From the NCBI GenBank assembly GCA_020746105.1, contig CM036629.1, positions 3,626,501 to 3,690,500 on the forward strand: a stretch of DNA of 64,000 nt, given 5' to 3'. Source of the DNA: Trogon surrucura (lineage: Eukaryota; Chordata; Aves; Trogoniformes; Trogonidae). Positions 13,519 to 23,432 of this stretch are shown here, one piece after another. The translations under genes and the position numbers were made by a program. Positions within the stretch are counted from its first letter, which is position 1, and each line of letters begins with the position of its first letter. The notes under the pieces are model-generated. The model did not search any database, was not told the DNA's origin, and saw only the letters and a program-made list of their open reading frames with translations.

Positions 13519-16500
13519 AGAAGTACACCCAGCCATCCATCTCCTCTATCAGCCTGACATCCAGGAAGTAGCTGGTGGAAACCTGAGAGGACCCAGCACT
13601 GCCCATGACAGCAGCTTTGTCTTTTGAAGTGGTATGCAATTTAAAATGAAAATTGGGACACCACACATGCCACCTCCTCCTAAGGTAGTTTTTGCGCACA
13701 AGTATCTGCAATACAATTTTATGTATACACAAGACAGCTGTAAAAAGGATTGCACAGATTAATACACTGCTGCAACTAGAACACAGGTAGTAAGCATATA
13801 AAACACCCATATTCTTAAATGGCAGCAATAAAAGCTGAGTATGAATATGGCAGTATGCTTGCTGTATGATAACAATGCCGTCATGTTTAGGATTTGATTT
13901 TTTTGGGGGGTAGCTCATTTCAAAACAATTTCACTGACAGCAATGCTACTTGTCTTTCCTCATACAAGATCTTCTGCTAGCATTCAGATTTATTTTGCAC
14001 ATATGAACGAACAGAACGCAAAATAGAGCACTCAAGGTATTTCCCAATACATTTACAATATTGACGTTACCGAAATCCTCCTGCTTTCCGAGGTGGAAAA
14101 ATGGACTAAATCACAGTATACTCTGACATACTATTCCTGATAAAGCCCACAACGCTCTGAGATCAGAGTGCACAACTGATAGCTCACTTAGCCCCGCTCC
14201 ATCCAGAGAGGAGTTGGAATCAACACTTTCTCAGTCTGCACATCCAGCCATCTACAAACAGGAATATCAACACGCAGCAGAGGAAACAAACCCCGCACAG
14301 CACCGGCTCTTCAGCTTACTCGCCGCAAGGACAGAAGCAGAAAGAAACTGCTGCTCTCTGCAGTGTCCCTGCTCACACCCCTCACCTCCCCAGGCACATC
14401 CGCAACTCCAGCACCTTCTGTCCTCGGCCTCATCCACCTACAGTACAAAGGAGCAAGAGCATTTTAAGGCACCCCACATAAATACTAGCAAATTGCCATC
14501 TAATCCACAATGCTGACAAGGTTGTGCAACTATGAAACCACACCCTCATATTTCAGCCTGTGTATTGTGAATTTATAATACTTTCCACTTCCAAATACCA
14601 CCAATTTAGGCAGCTTTTAAAGAACACGCTTCTCATGTGGCTGTATATTGCCCTCTTTGGTCCCAAATCCAATTAAAAAATGTTGCAAATCATAAAAGCA
14701 TTTAGTAAATACGATCAGTCACACTATTGTTCAAAATTGCTGTTTTGGAAATAAGACAGAAAATACAAACTGAGCTAAGTTTTGAACCAGTGTCTGCCAT
14801 TATCAAATATTACAACCTCTGGCTACTCAGTAAACACATTCATACTTAGAGCTGATCTTCAAACATAATATAATAAGCAGTTGTTCACTAATTGCAGGCA
14901 CTTTTTTTTTTTAACCTGTCATAAAAGTAAATAAATTTGAAGCATAAACACACAAAATTTGGTATGCAAACCAAACACCTATACAATCTCTTAGCTCTTA
15001 GTTAAGCCTCAAGATTTTTGGCTAGAAAAAACTGTAAAGAATTCAGACTAACTATAAAGTCACACTACCACAAAGACCTTGTGTGCTGAGGTACTAACAC
15101 ACACATATACAACTGAGCACTGCTTCTGGGAGTGAGGAATCACCCTAGACCACTGCAACTTCTGATTGTGGTACCCACCACTAATATCAGCAGCACAAAG
15201 CAAAGGGGAAAAAAAAAACGTTCACAACTGCCCTGATGCATCATTCCAAGGGTGAACACTGGTGAGAACTTGGGGAAATCTGTATTTTAAGGAAATCTGT
15301 ATTTAAATCATAATGGTTTCTATGTGACAATCATTAGTACCATGTGTAATAAACGTCTGCTACCTTTAATCTCCCCGATTAAGGAAACTGAGTCTTCAGA
15401 ACATCTGCAACACCGCATGCCAGAATCTGCTTTCTACTGTTGTCTTGACTCACATCAACAAGAGTACCCACCACAGTTCAGTGTTGTTTGAACAAAGTTA
15501 AAGTTCAAAAGATTGAGCATGCAAACCTGTTGACATGAACGAACTCAACAGCTTTATTTCTTCCACTCTGAAAGCTGACTACTCCTCTTTCACACTTTAT
15601 GATTCTGCTGCGCTTATATTTTCTGTCGCTTGCAATGCCAGGATGGTAATTTTATGTATCTCAATCTTGCTTGCTGTGAAAGCATAAACCCTTTCTTGGG
15701 TCGCCCTCAGTTTTGTTAGGGGAAACAGTCTATGGTCACTGCATTTAGCTGAGATGAAAATGAGTACTGAGAGTTGCCTAAATAAGTTGGGTTTGACTTT
15801 TTTCCAACTTCATATCAATTAACTACAGCACTCCACAAAAATATTCAAACATTCATAGCTTTGGTTTTGTACCCCAAAGGCAGCAGAGGAACAGAAAGTG
15901 AGGTTTTCCATGCTTTAAGGACATTACAGCACTATTTCTTACTTTCTTTGGTAACAGCTTGCTATCATTAGAGACTGTATGATTTACTGGATCGACTGAA
16001 GTAGACTGGAACTCAAGAGAACTTGATTCTTCTTGCAATTCAGCTGTAACCTGTGCTGACAATGACTTTTTCGCTCTGCTTTATCTCCCTCTCCTTTTAC
16101 CGTACCTACTTATATTTAAAATGACAAGACCATCCAGTATTACATACCAGTATAGCATCATTTTAACCAAATACCCTCCTAATATCAATATTGCAGCAAG
16201 AACCAAAGGGATTAGCAATATCTTGCCTCTATCTCCCCTTTTTCCTGTCATCTCTTTAACTCCCATCTCCTAAAGAAGGTTAACTTCAAATTCATTCCCC
16301 TCTTTAAAACTTAGACCCAGTCTGTTCAAATGAGAGCCGTGTGCAGTAGCAACTCTGCCTCAGTAAACAACCAGGAGTGAGAATACCTGTGGTTTGACAC
16401 AAACGCACAGCATTTGGAGTCCTGATCCCTCCACACAAGAGAAGGCAGCACATCTGAAGTCACTCTTCTCATCCAATACGTGGTAATCCCACCTACGCTC

Positions 16501-17891
16501 TAGGCGTTTTCAATGCTAATAACAGGTGATCTTCAACAAACTTAAAACACACATGGGTATTTTTGCAATACAGGCTAAAGAGCAAAATATCTACATGTTG
16601 CTGCTGAGACTGGTATGTGCATATGGCAAAGCTGTGAAGCACTCAGGAAAATAGGAACACTAACTTGACCTTGTAAAAATCACTATTGGTAACATGTTGC
16701 TACACTACCTACAAAGGAATCTCATTCCAACGAGACCAAACATTCTCATGACAAAAACCTTCATTTCCCTGCAGGAATGATATACAACTTCTGTATTTTA
16801 AGCTACACTGGTAAATCCACTGCCAGTCTGCAACATTCATGGGGAAAAATGAGGCAGGAAACCCATGAATCACTACAGCAGGCTCTAAATGTTGTATGAA
16901 AAAACATGCCTGCTGCACTGAGGGAATAGAGCACTGCTATTTCTGCTAGTATGTTCAGTTTGGTTCCAACAAAACAGTGAGAAGCCTTTTACGCACAGAA
17001 TTCTTTGAAAAAAAACTACTTTCTTGTATGTTTTTTTTTTAAAAAAATGCATCTTTTCACACAATCTTTAGAGATATGTTCTTCCTTACAGTTTCTTACA
17101 GATAGGATGTTTTCCTCTTCCACCTCAAAGCTGAACTCCAATCAGGGGACTTCATAACGAAGTAAAAAAGTGACAGAACCCTGAAGCGATTTTCCAGTTT
17201 GTGTTAACATTACATTCAGTGGATGATCCATACCCATTTCTTTCCTATCATAATTCCAAGGTAAATAATATAAAACGCTTCTTCCAAAACTTCCGTACGT
17301 GATACAAATTCACACACGACACTATAAGCACCAAAATTCCCAAGAGCACTCTTGCACATTTCTGTTTGTAGAGCACTAACATTTGTGACTATCACAGGAC
17401 CTCAAGCAGGTCTTTCTTAATTATATGCTAACCCCATGCTTTTCCATTAGGTGTATGATTTAATTCTAAATAAGCCTTACACAAACATTTTGCTAGGGCT
17501 ACTGCGACTTAAGCTACCTCCTGTGTGACCACAGCTCGAGAAAAACAGACCTTGTAGCACTCGCTAAAGATCAATAAATCTTACGCCGGTAAACAAGGAG
17601 GAAAAGCTCAAGCATGTATTTAAAGTATCAAGAACATCTGCAATTAAATTAGGTATTAGAGAATCAAATACGAAATGAAAAACACTAATGTACTTCAAAG
17701 TTTTACTCTATTAGAGTGTTAATGAATATATTAACATGAGCACTAATCTAACAAAAACCTTCAAAGTGTTTTAAAAACGATCTACATGGCACCATTATTG
17801 GCAATACTTGAAACACGCACTGTTAAGCGCATACGTTACAACTTCATAAAATAAAAATAGAGTTTAGAATCCCGATTTTAAAATATCAGAC

Positions 17892-17976
17892 TGCTCCATT
17901 ATGGAGTGTTCGTGTGTGTATATATAAATACGCACACACATATGTATGCACACACACTTTTTTCCACCATGGAGCA
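17892..17976. repeat. Imperfect ~85-bp inverted repeat with TG/TA/CA core
   Basis: TGCTCCAT at 17892 is answered by its reverse complement ATGGAGCA at 17969-17976. Just inside, TGGA pairs with TCCA. A (GT)n tract on the left faces a (CA)n tract on the right, around an AT-rich centre. The whole unit could fold as one long imperfect hairpin. It may be an old MITE-like element or a microsatellite that expanded inside a palindrome. I recognise no family. Confidence 0.6.
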
Positions 17977-19782
17977 TACCGCTTTGTTCCATAATCCCCA
18001 GTTGTATGTTTAATGATCACACATAAAACACTTCCATCAAAAAGAAAAACCGCAGTTCTAGCATGTTTAATTCTTTGGAAATGAACATCTACATTGCTGA
18101 AATGGCATTAGAGTGACAAATGACTATAATCCAATGGCCCAAGGCCAGCAACTTCTATTACAACAGATTTGGCTGTTTTGTACGACACAGCATGTTGCAT
18201 GTATATCACTAAACAGAAATGAGACTGCTTAGTTTACCTATAAACAAAACCCCACTTAACTTTACAAGTATTTTAACAGCTACATGAATGGAAAAAGCAG
18301 TGTGTCTAAGCAACTGCCTACAAAAACTGGATTTATTAATAGGTAAATGGCTTGGATCCATTCTAAAAACTCTCTGAATCTGTGCTATACTCTAGAATGC
18401 AAAGAATAAATAGCAGCGATTCACAAAACCTGTGGGTTTTATTCCATTATTTGCATGCTGCCATATAGTTCCAAATTTAGACCTTAAATGTCAGTTTTCC
18501 CAGACTTTCTTTTCTGAAGTTAACCAACTTATATTCACCCACTGTACTCCACATGGATTCACTATTCACATTTTAGAAAGGCAAACGATACCTCCTGGCT
18601 ACCTAAACTCACAGCTTCAGCTGCAGCCTGAATTCCCCAGACCACAGAAGACTAGAACTACTCATTCCATGAGCAAAAGCTTTAGTAAAAAGACAAGTTT
18701 GTGTCCTTCTGAGCAATGGGGGAAAAAAAAAAAAGGTTGAAAAAGCCTGAGAAATCCAGATTCTTCACCCTTTTAGAACACAGAACAACAATTGAGCAGG
18801 ATAAGGGAGAAGTAGGAGCTACAGCAAGATGACACACTCGAACATCTCTCTCCAAATCCACCCACTGACGACCCTTGTCCAGAGCCACCTTTCATTTTGT
18901 GTTCAGGGCGTGCCCCATAGTTTTCAAAGTTTTACAGTAACCTGACAGACAGAAGCCACATTGCCCTCTCTCCAAATACTTCTTTCTCTAAGAACTTCAT
19001 AAGATTTACACAAATCTGCATGGATGCAAGTAAGCTAACACAAAAAACTCACCCAGCTGCCCAACAACCAATTTTTTAAGATTATTTTTGAGATGGGTCG
19101 ATTTCCTAATCAAGGTCACCCACAAAAGTCGGGCAATACAATGCAAAGGCAGCACAGAACAAATGCCTACAGACTGCTGCTTCTTTTTTTTTTCCTCCCC
19201 CCCTTCCTTCCAGAAACAGCACTGGCTTAAGGGAACACCAAACTACACCCTGCCAGGGAGCCACACTCCAAGCCAGCCATAAAAGAGGTAGTTTGCAGTG
19301 CAGGATTTCAGGGAGTCGGATTGCATGCCGCGTTCTGAGTTCCAGTTATTCTGGTTGCCAGGCCAGACACAGGCTTGGGTGAGGATGAGCAGCTTATTTA
19401 TGAGCTTGTTCAGCTTTTTCTGAGCTGCAACTCTCCCGGTTTTTACTTCAGCTGGGTACGAGGGCAATACGGTACGTTTAAAATGGCACTGAGCTAATTT
19501 GACACCACAGTAATGGTGAAAGAACAAAACAAGCATAAATGATTCATTCTGCTATGGTATCCTTTCTTCTGCTTAACTTGTTTTCACAAGATTTATAAAT
19601 TATGTGTTTGTATTAATTCGTTTTATGAAAAACAATAGGAAAGGTGGCTAAACCAACTGTTTTTACAGTGCCTACAGAGTACCACTCTTTCCAAACAGGG
19701 AAATAGTTTTTAAAATGCCTTTCTCTTTTTTAAAAGAAGATTTTCAGATGACCTTCATGACAAATGGTTTCAACTATATCCC

Positions 19783-19838
19783 AGAATCACAGAATGTTAG
19801 GGATTGGAAGGGACCTCGAAAGATCATCAAGTCCAATC
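19783..19838 (-). mobile_element. CR1 LINE 3'-end scrap (minus orientation)
   Basis: The stretch starting agaatcacagaatg and running through attggaagggacctc and agatcatcaagtccaat is the reverse complement of the CR1 3' terminus found widely in bird genomes. About 56 bp is recognisable. It is a 5'-truncated copy inside USP10 intron 1. Confidence 0.85.
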
Positions 19839-21963
19839 AGCTCAACATCTGTAGTGTCATACAAATCCCATAGTGATACAACAGTTTTACTTCTAGCTCT
19901 ACTTCATAAAAAAATAAACATTTTGCACATACTTGGAACACACCCAGAAAACTGACAGCAACACTTAAATTATCTTATTAAATGATTATGAAATAATGAC
20001 CCAGAATAGAGGTACAAACCACCAGCAACACCTGAACTATGTTACCATATACTCGTGTGCTTGCTCACTAGCTGGCCATCCAAAATTAATGCTCCTCTGA
20101 AAATATACGATACGGCCACGTTTCATGATTCATTTGTTACGATGTGCAAACTGACTGATGAAATATTTCAGCCCACTATTACATGAATCCATTAACCGGC
20201 AAAACCCTGACTACGCATTTTAACTATTACAAGAGCATGATTTTCTTGAAGACTTTTCCCCCTTGCCTCTGCGTGACAAAAAATGTCTCAATTAGGGTAC
20301 ACTCAAATTACAGTCACATGGAAGAACTAAGCACTTTTGAGGAGCACTCTGCATTATGACACAAACATAATGACTAAATATTGGCACTCTGAACAGACAA
20401 CTTTTATCAAAAACACCTACATATAAAACTGCATCCCTGAATGTATCTTCAGGTTCTCCATCCAAAATGTCCAAAGCATTGTTACCTTACTTCAGCATTT
20501 AGCAGTGTATTGCTCTAGAATATGTATTCACATAAATCCCAGACAGCTTTTAAATAAACTCTTTGCATTAGGAGTATTAAAAAAAAAACAACTCACAGCA
20601 CTGTGCAAAAATAGGCATTAATTGAAAGATATCTTGCAGATTTGCTTCCAAATCATAGATAAATCTAAGCAGCAATCGTCATGAGATCTAAATATCTACC
20701 TTTATCTATAGAGAGGATTGATTTAGGATGGTCTATGTACAAGTTACTACTAAAGATGAATTTAGAGTCCAGTTTTCATTACAGCTGTGCAGTGCTTCCC
20801 CATAAACTAAATCATCAGCTGAACTTTTTTTTTTTTTTGCTTGTTTCAAGGTACACCTTGAAATCATTTCACTGACCGATAACACCAACTTAATTAATTA
20901 CAGACACAAAAATGTCCTCCATTCTTCTAAACCAAGAAAAAAGCTGCTGTCTTATCAAACTGATCATTTGCACTGCTGTCTAGTGCTGAGGGGAGGGGAA
21001 GTCAGCAAGTTAAATACCTTTCAAGTTGGAATCCTTTATATATGTGCATTCTAACTACTAAGCATTAAGGCAGTAAAAAAAGTCAAAAAACTAAGCGAGT
21101 TCACTCCACTTTCAAAGTTGACAGATACAAAATTTTTTAAAGATTTACCCTTTAAACTAATCCAGAAATGGCAACCACCCTCAGAGCACTCACATTAACA
21201 AAATCACATCCCTCTTTCTCTCAAATGTAAATAAGTCAAGCTGGATAAGAAACATCACGGTAGTTTTCACAGATCACAAACTTTTCATTTTGTGAAAAAG
21301 TCCTTGCCAGTGCCATTAGCATACAAGTCTATGGATGCGTACTGCAACTGCCCTTCAGGGAAAAAAAAAAATAAATCCAGAATTCATGAATCGAATCACC
21401 TTGTTTAAAACACTTAAATTTTCTGAAGGAGATTTTCCACCAAAAAAAAGACAGAGTTCCTTAACAAAATTATCTTTATCAGGATCAAAGTTTCCTGAAG
21501 TTTATTAATTGCTTAAAAAGAAGTTGGACGAAGCCTTGCAAATACACATCTCAGTCCACTGCACGAACTGCCTAATAGCTTTGCTTTAAAGCTTTTTTTG
21601 GGGAAAAAAATCTTACAGGAAAGAAACAGTGAGGTTAACCCATTCAATCATTTGCTCTGAGCACACACTAGGTTAGATGAGTGATCGATATTTTAACTTC
21701 CAGTGAAAAATTGCCACGACTGCAGGGGTTTTTTTGGTGTTTTTTCACTCCATGCACAAATCTTCTGGCTGGTTTAGTTAGTGGGAGCCAGGGAAACTGC
21801 ACACGCATCCCCATGCATAGTAATCTTGCAACACTCAGCCCTTTGCACCCCAATGCGTTGAGGTTTACTGAGTGTTTGGGCGGGCGTGGGGAAGGATTAG
21901 TTTACAAATCTCCTTATTCCCATCTCATTATAGAATCGCTTGTCTCTCCGCCACCACCTTCCC

Positions 21964-21991
21964 AAAAAAAAAAAAAAAAAAAAAAAAAAAA
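21964..21991. repeat. Poly-A tract (28 bp)
   Basis: An uninterrupted run of 28 A lies inside USP10 intron 1, 450 bp from the first exon. There is no adjacent retrotransposon body that I recognise, so it may be a simple homopolymer rather than a retroposon tail. Confidence 0.9.
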
Positions 21992-22053
21992 GGTGAAAAA
22001 AGCCCATGGTTTCTACTCTCTCCCGACCACCCTCTCCTGGCGGTGGCTCAGGT

Positions 22054-22075
22054 GGGGGGGGGGGGGGGGGGGGGG
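22054..22075. repeat. Poly-G tract (22 bp)
   Basis: An uninterrupted run of 22 G lies at the downstream edge of the USP10 CpG island. Such a run could form a G-quadruplex on the plus strand. Its exact length is prone to sequencing or assembly error. Confidence 0.85.
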
Positions 22076-22311
22076 CACAGCACCGACCTCACCCCGCGAA
22101 GGGCTCCCACAGGCCTCCCCTTCCTCCCTCCCCCCGGCAGAGGCGCGGGGACACCGGCGCGGCGAGGGGCGAGCCCCGGCCTTCTGGGCCCCTCCGCGGG
22201 GGCAGGGCCGCGGCCGGCGGCGCGGCGGGAGGAGGCCCCTCCACCCCCCGCAGGAGATTGAACGAAGCTGCAGAATCACCCTGGGCCTAGTCCCGGCCAC
22301 CACGCTCTCCA

Positions 22312-22330
22312 CCCCCCCCCCCCCCCCCCC
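22312..22330. repeat. Poly-C tract (19 bp)
   Basis: A run of 19 C lies in USP10 intron 1 near the first exon. It is the mirror of the poly-G tract about 240 bp away, so the two tracts could pair in single-stranded DNA or RNA. Confidence 0.85.
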
Positions 22331-22440
22331 TCAGCGAACCGCGCCGCGGGGCCCGGCCCGCCCCTCCGGATCCCCGTCATGGATCTCCGCAGCGCCCCCC
22401 CCTCCTCAGGACTCGGCGAGTCGGGGCCGAGGCGTTTTAC

Positions 22441-22461
22441 CTGGGCGCTGTTCACAGCCAT
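22441..22461 (-). CDS. USP10: USP10 coding exon 1 (start codon)
   Basis: The 21 nt encode MAVNSAQ, followed directly by a GTAAAA donor. Human USP10 begins MALHSPQ and continues YIFGDFSP, and here the next exon resumes at YIFGEFSP, so length, phase and residues fit. The start codon context is strong (GCCATGG). A ten-codon upstream ORF ends 46 nt before it. Confidence 0.93.
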
Positions 22462-22507
22462 GGCGCCCCGGGTCCGTGGGGGGGAGCTCGGCGTCTCCCG
22501 CGGCGCC

Positions 22508-22540
22508 TCACGCTGCCGCCCCCGCCGCCGCCGCCGCCAT
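22508..22540 (-). promoter_or_regulatory. USP10: Upstream ORF in USP10 5' leader (poly-alanine, 10 codons)
   Basis: The ATG at 22540-22538 has A at -3 and G at +4, a strong context. It reads MAAAAAGAAA before a TGA at 22510-22508. The ATG is the one inside the YY1-type box AAGATGGCGGC. If transcription starts just upstream, the ORF would be near the cap and could be skipped. Whether it is in the mRNA depends on the start site. Confidence 0.5.
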
Positions 22541-22543
22541 CTT
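22533..22543 (-). promoter_or_regulatory. YY1-type AAGATGGCGGC box
   Basis: The exact 11-mer AAGATGGCGGC on the minus strand matches the extended YY1 site that commonly lies just downstream of transcription starts in TATA-less promoters. It is about 75 bp upstream of the USP10 start codon and has the same orientation as the gene. Confidence 0.65.
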
Positions 22544-22589
22544 CTCTCTCGCACGCACCAGCCGGGCGGGCGGGCGGGCGGTGCGCACC

Positions 22590-22700
22590 GCGCCTGCGCA
22601 CGGCGCCGCCGGGGAGCCACAGGGAGGGGCGGGGCGGGCCTCTGCGCCTGCGCGCCGGGGGCGGGGGGCGGCGGGGCGGGAGGCGGCGGCGCAGGCGCGC
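22590..22700. promoter_or_regulatory. Three NRF1-like GCGC palindromes
   Basis: GCGCCTGCGCA (22590-22600), TGCGCCTGCGCG (22643-22654) and GCGCAGGCGCGC (22689-22700) resemble the NRF1 consensus YGCGCAYGCGCR with the central pair altered. They are spaced about 45-55 bp apart upstream of the USP10 leader. Confidence 0.5.
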
Positions 22701-22962
22701 GGCGGCCGGGCAGGGGGTGGGGCGGGGCCGCCTCCCTGAGGGCGGGGGGAGGCGGGCAGCGCGCGCCAGTCGCGGCCGCCCTGAGCGGGAGCGGCCCGAG
22801 GGCGGGAAGGCGGGCGGGACCGCCCAGACACCCCGAAACTTCTCGCTCTGTGTCCCGCGGGTGTCGGCGAGGCGGGACCGGGCTGAGGGGAGCCTGTCGC
22901 AGCCTCCAGAGGCAGTGGCGGGGGCCGGTGAGGCGGCCAGTTCAGTTTTGGGGCCCCCCCAC

Positions 22963-23432
22963 CACGTGAAAGACATTGGGAGGCTGGAGTGTGTCCAGAG
23001 AAGGGCAACAAAACTGGCGAAGGGTCTGGAGAACCAAGTTTTGTGAGGAGCAGCTGAGGGAACTGGGGTTGTTTAGTCCGGAGAAAGGAGACTGAGGGGA
23101 GACCTCATCGTTCTCTACAGCTCCTTGGCGGGAGTTTGTAGCCTGGTGAGGATCGGCCTCTTCTCCCAAGTGACAAGCGACAGGATGAGATGAATTGGCC
23201 TCAAGTTGCGCCAGGGGAGGTTTAGATTGGATATTAGGAAAAAATTCTTTACTGAGAGAGTGGTGAAGCACTGGAACAGGCTGCCCAGGGCAGTGGTGAA
23301 ATCACCATCCCTGGAGGCATTAAAAAAAAAATAGACGTGGTGCTTCAGGACGTGGCTTAGCGGTCACGCCAAGGGTTGATGGTCGGACTTGATGATCTTA
23401 GAGGTCTTCTCCAACCTTAATGATTCTACGAT
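22963..23432 (+). mobile_element. CR1 LINE, 5'-truncated 3' end
   Basis: About 470 bp matches the avian CR1 3' region. It starts with the last part of the reverse-transcriptase ORF, visible as KDIGRLECVQRRATKLAKGL at 22969-23028, which then breaks in a frameshift and stop (GLENQVL*). Later landmarks are aggttta-gattggatattagg, ggctgcccagggcagtggtg and the terminal ggacttgatgatcttagaggtc followed by a decayed octamer (gattctac). The copy is dead: truncated at the 5' end, frameshifted, and lacking an intact ORF. It begins next to the USP10 CpG island and points away from the gene. Confidence 0.93.

Larger units (their letters stand above)
2213..22440 (-). other. USP10: USP10 intron 1 (20.2 kb)
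   Basis: This interval lies between the GT donor next to 22441 and the AG acceptor next to 2212 on the minus strand. It is long, AT-rich and without recognisable coding exons. Open frames on either strand are short (at most about 130 codons) and resemble no family. It holds one short CR1 scrap near 19.8 kb, an imperfect TG/TA/CA palindrome near 17.9 kb, a few short tandem duplications, and long A, G and C homopolymers at its promoter end (21964-22330). A long first intron is typical for regulatory content, but nothing specific can be assigned from sequence alone. Confidence 0.85.
22080..22955 (-). promoter_or_regulatory. USP10: USP10 CpG-island promoter
   Basis: This stretch is strongly GC-rich and CpG-dense compared with the AT-rich intron beside it. 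It contains the USP10 start codon and has no TATA box. Upstream of the start (higher coordinates) are three NRF1-like GCGC-type palindromes and a YY1-type AAGATGGCGGC box, the usual makeup of a housekeeping TATA-less promoter. Transcription probably starts near 22545-22600 going left, inferred from the YY1 box, which usually sits just downstream of the start site. The long GC-rich open frames here on both strands come from base composition and show no protein-family signal. Confidence 0.8.

Noticed and set aside
21681..22739. 352-codon plus-strand open frame across the USP10 CpG island
   Set aside because: It runs through A28, G22 and C19 homopolymers and reads low-complexity Lys, Gly and Pro/Arg text. 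It overlaps the USP10 start exon on the other strand and shows no family motif.
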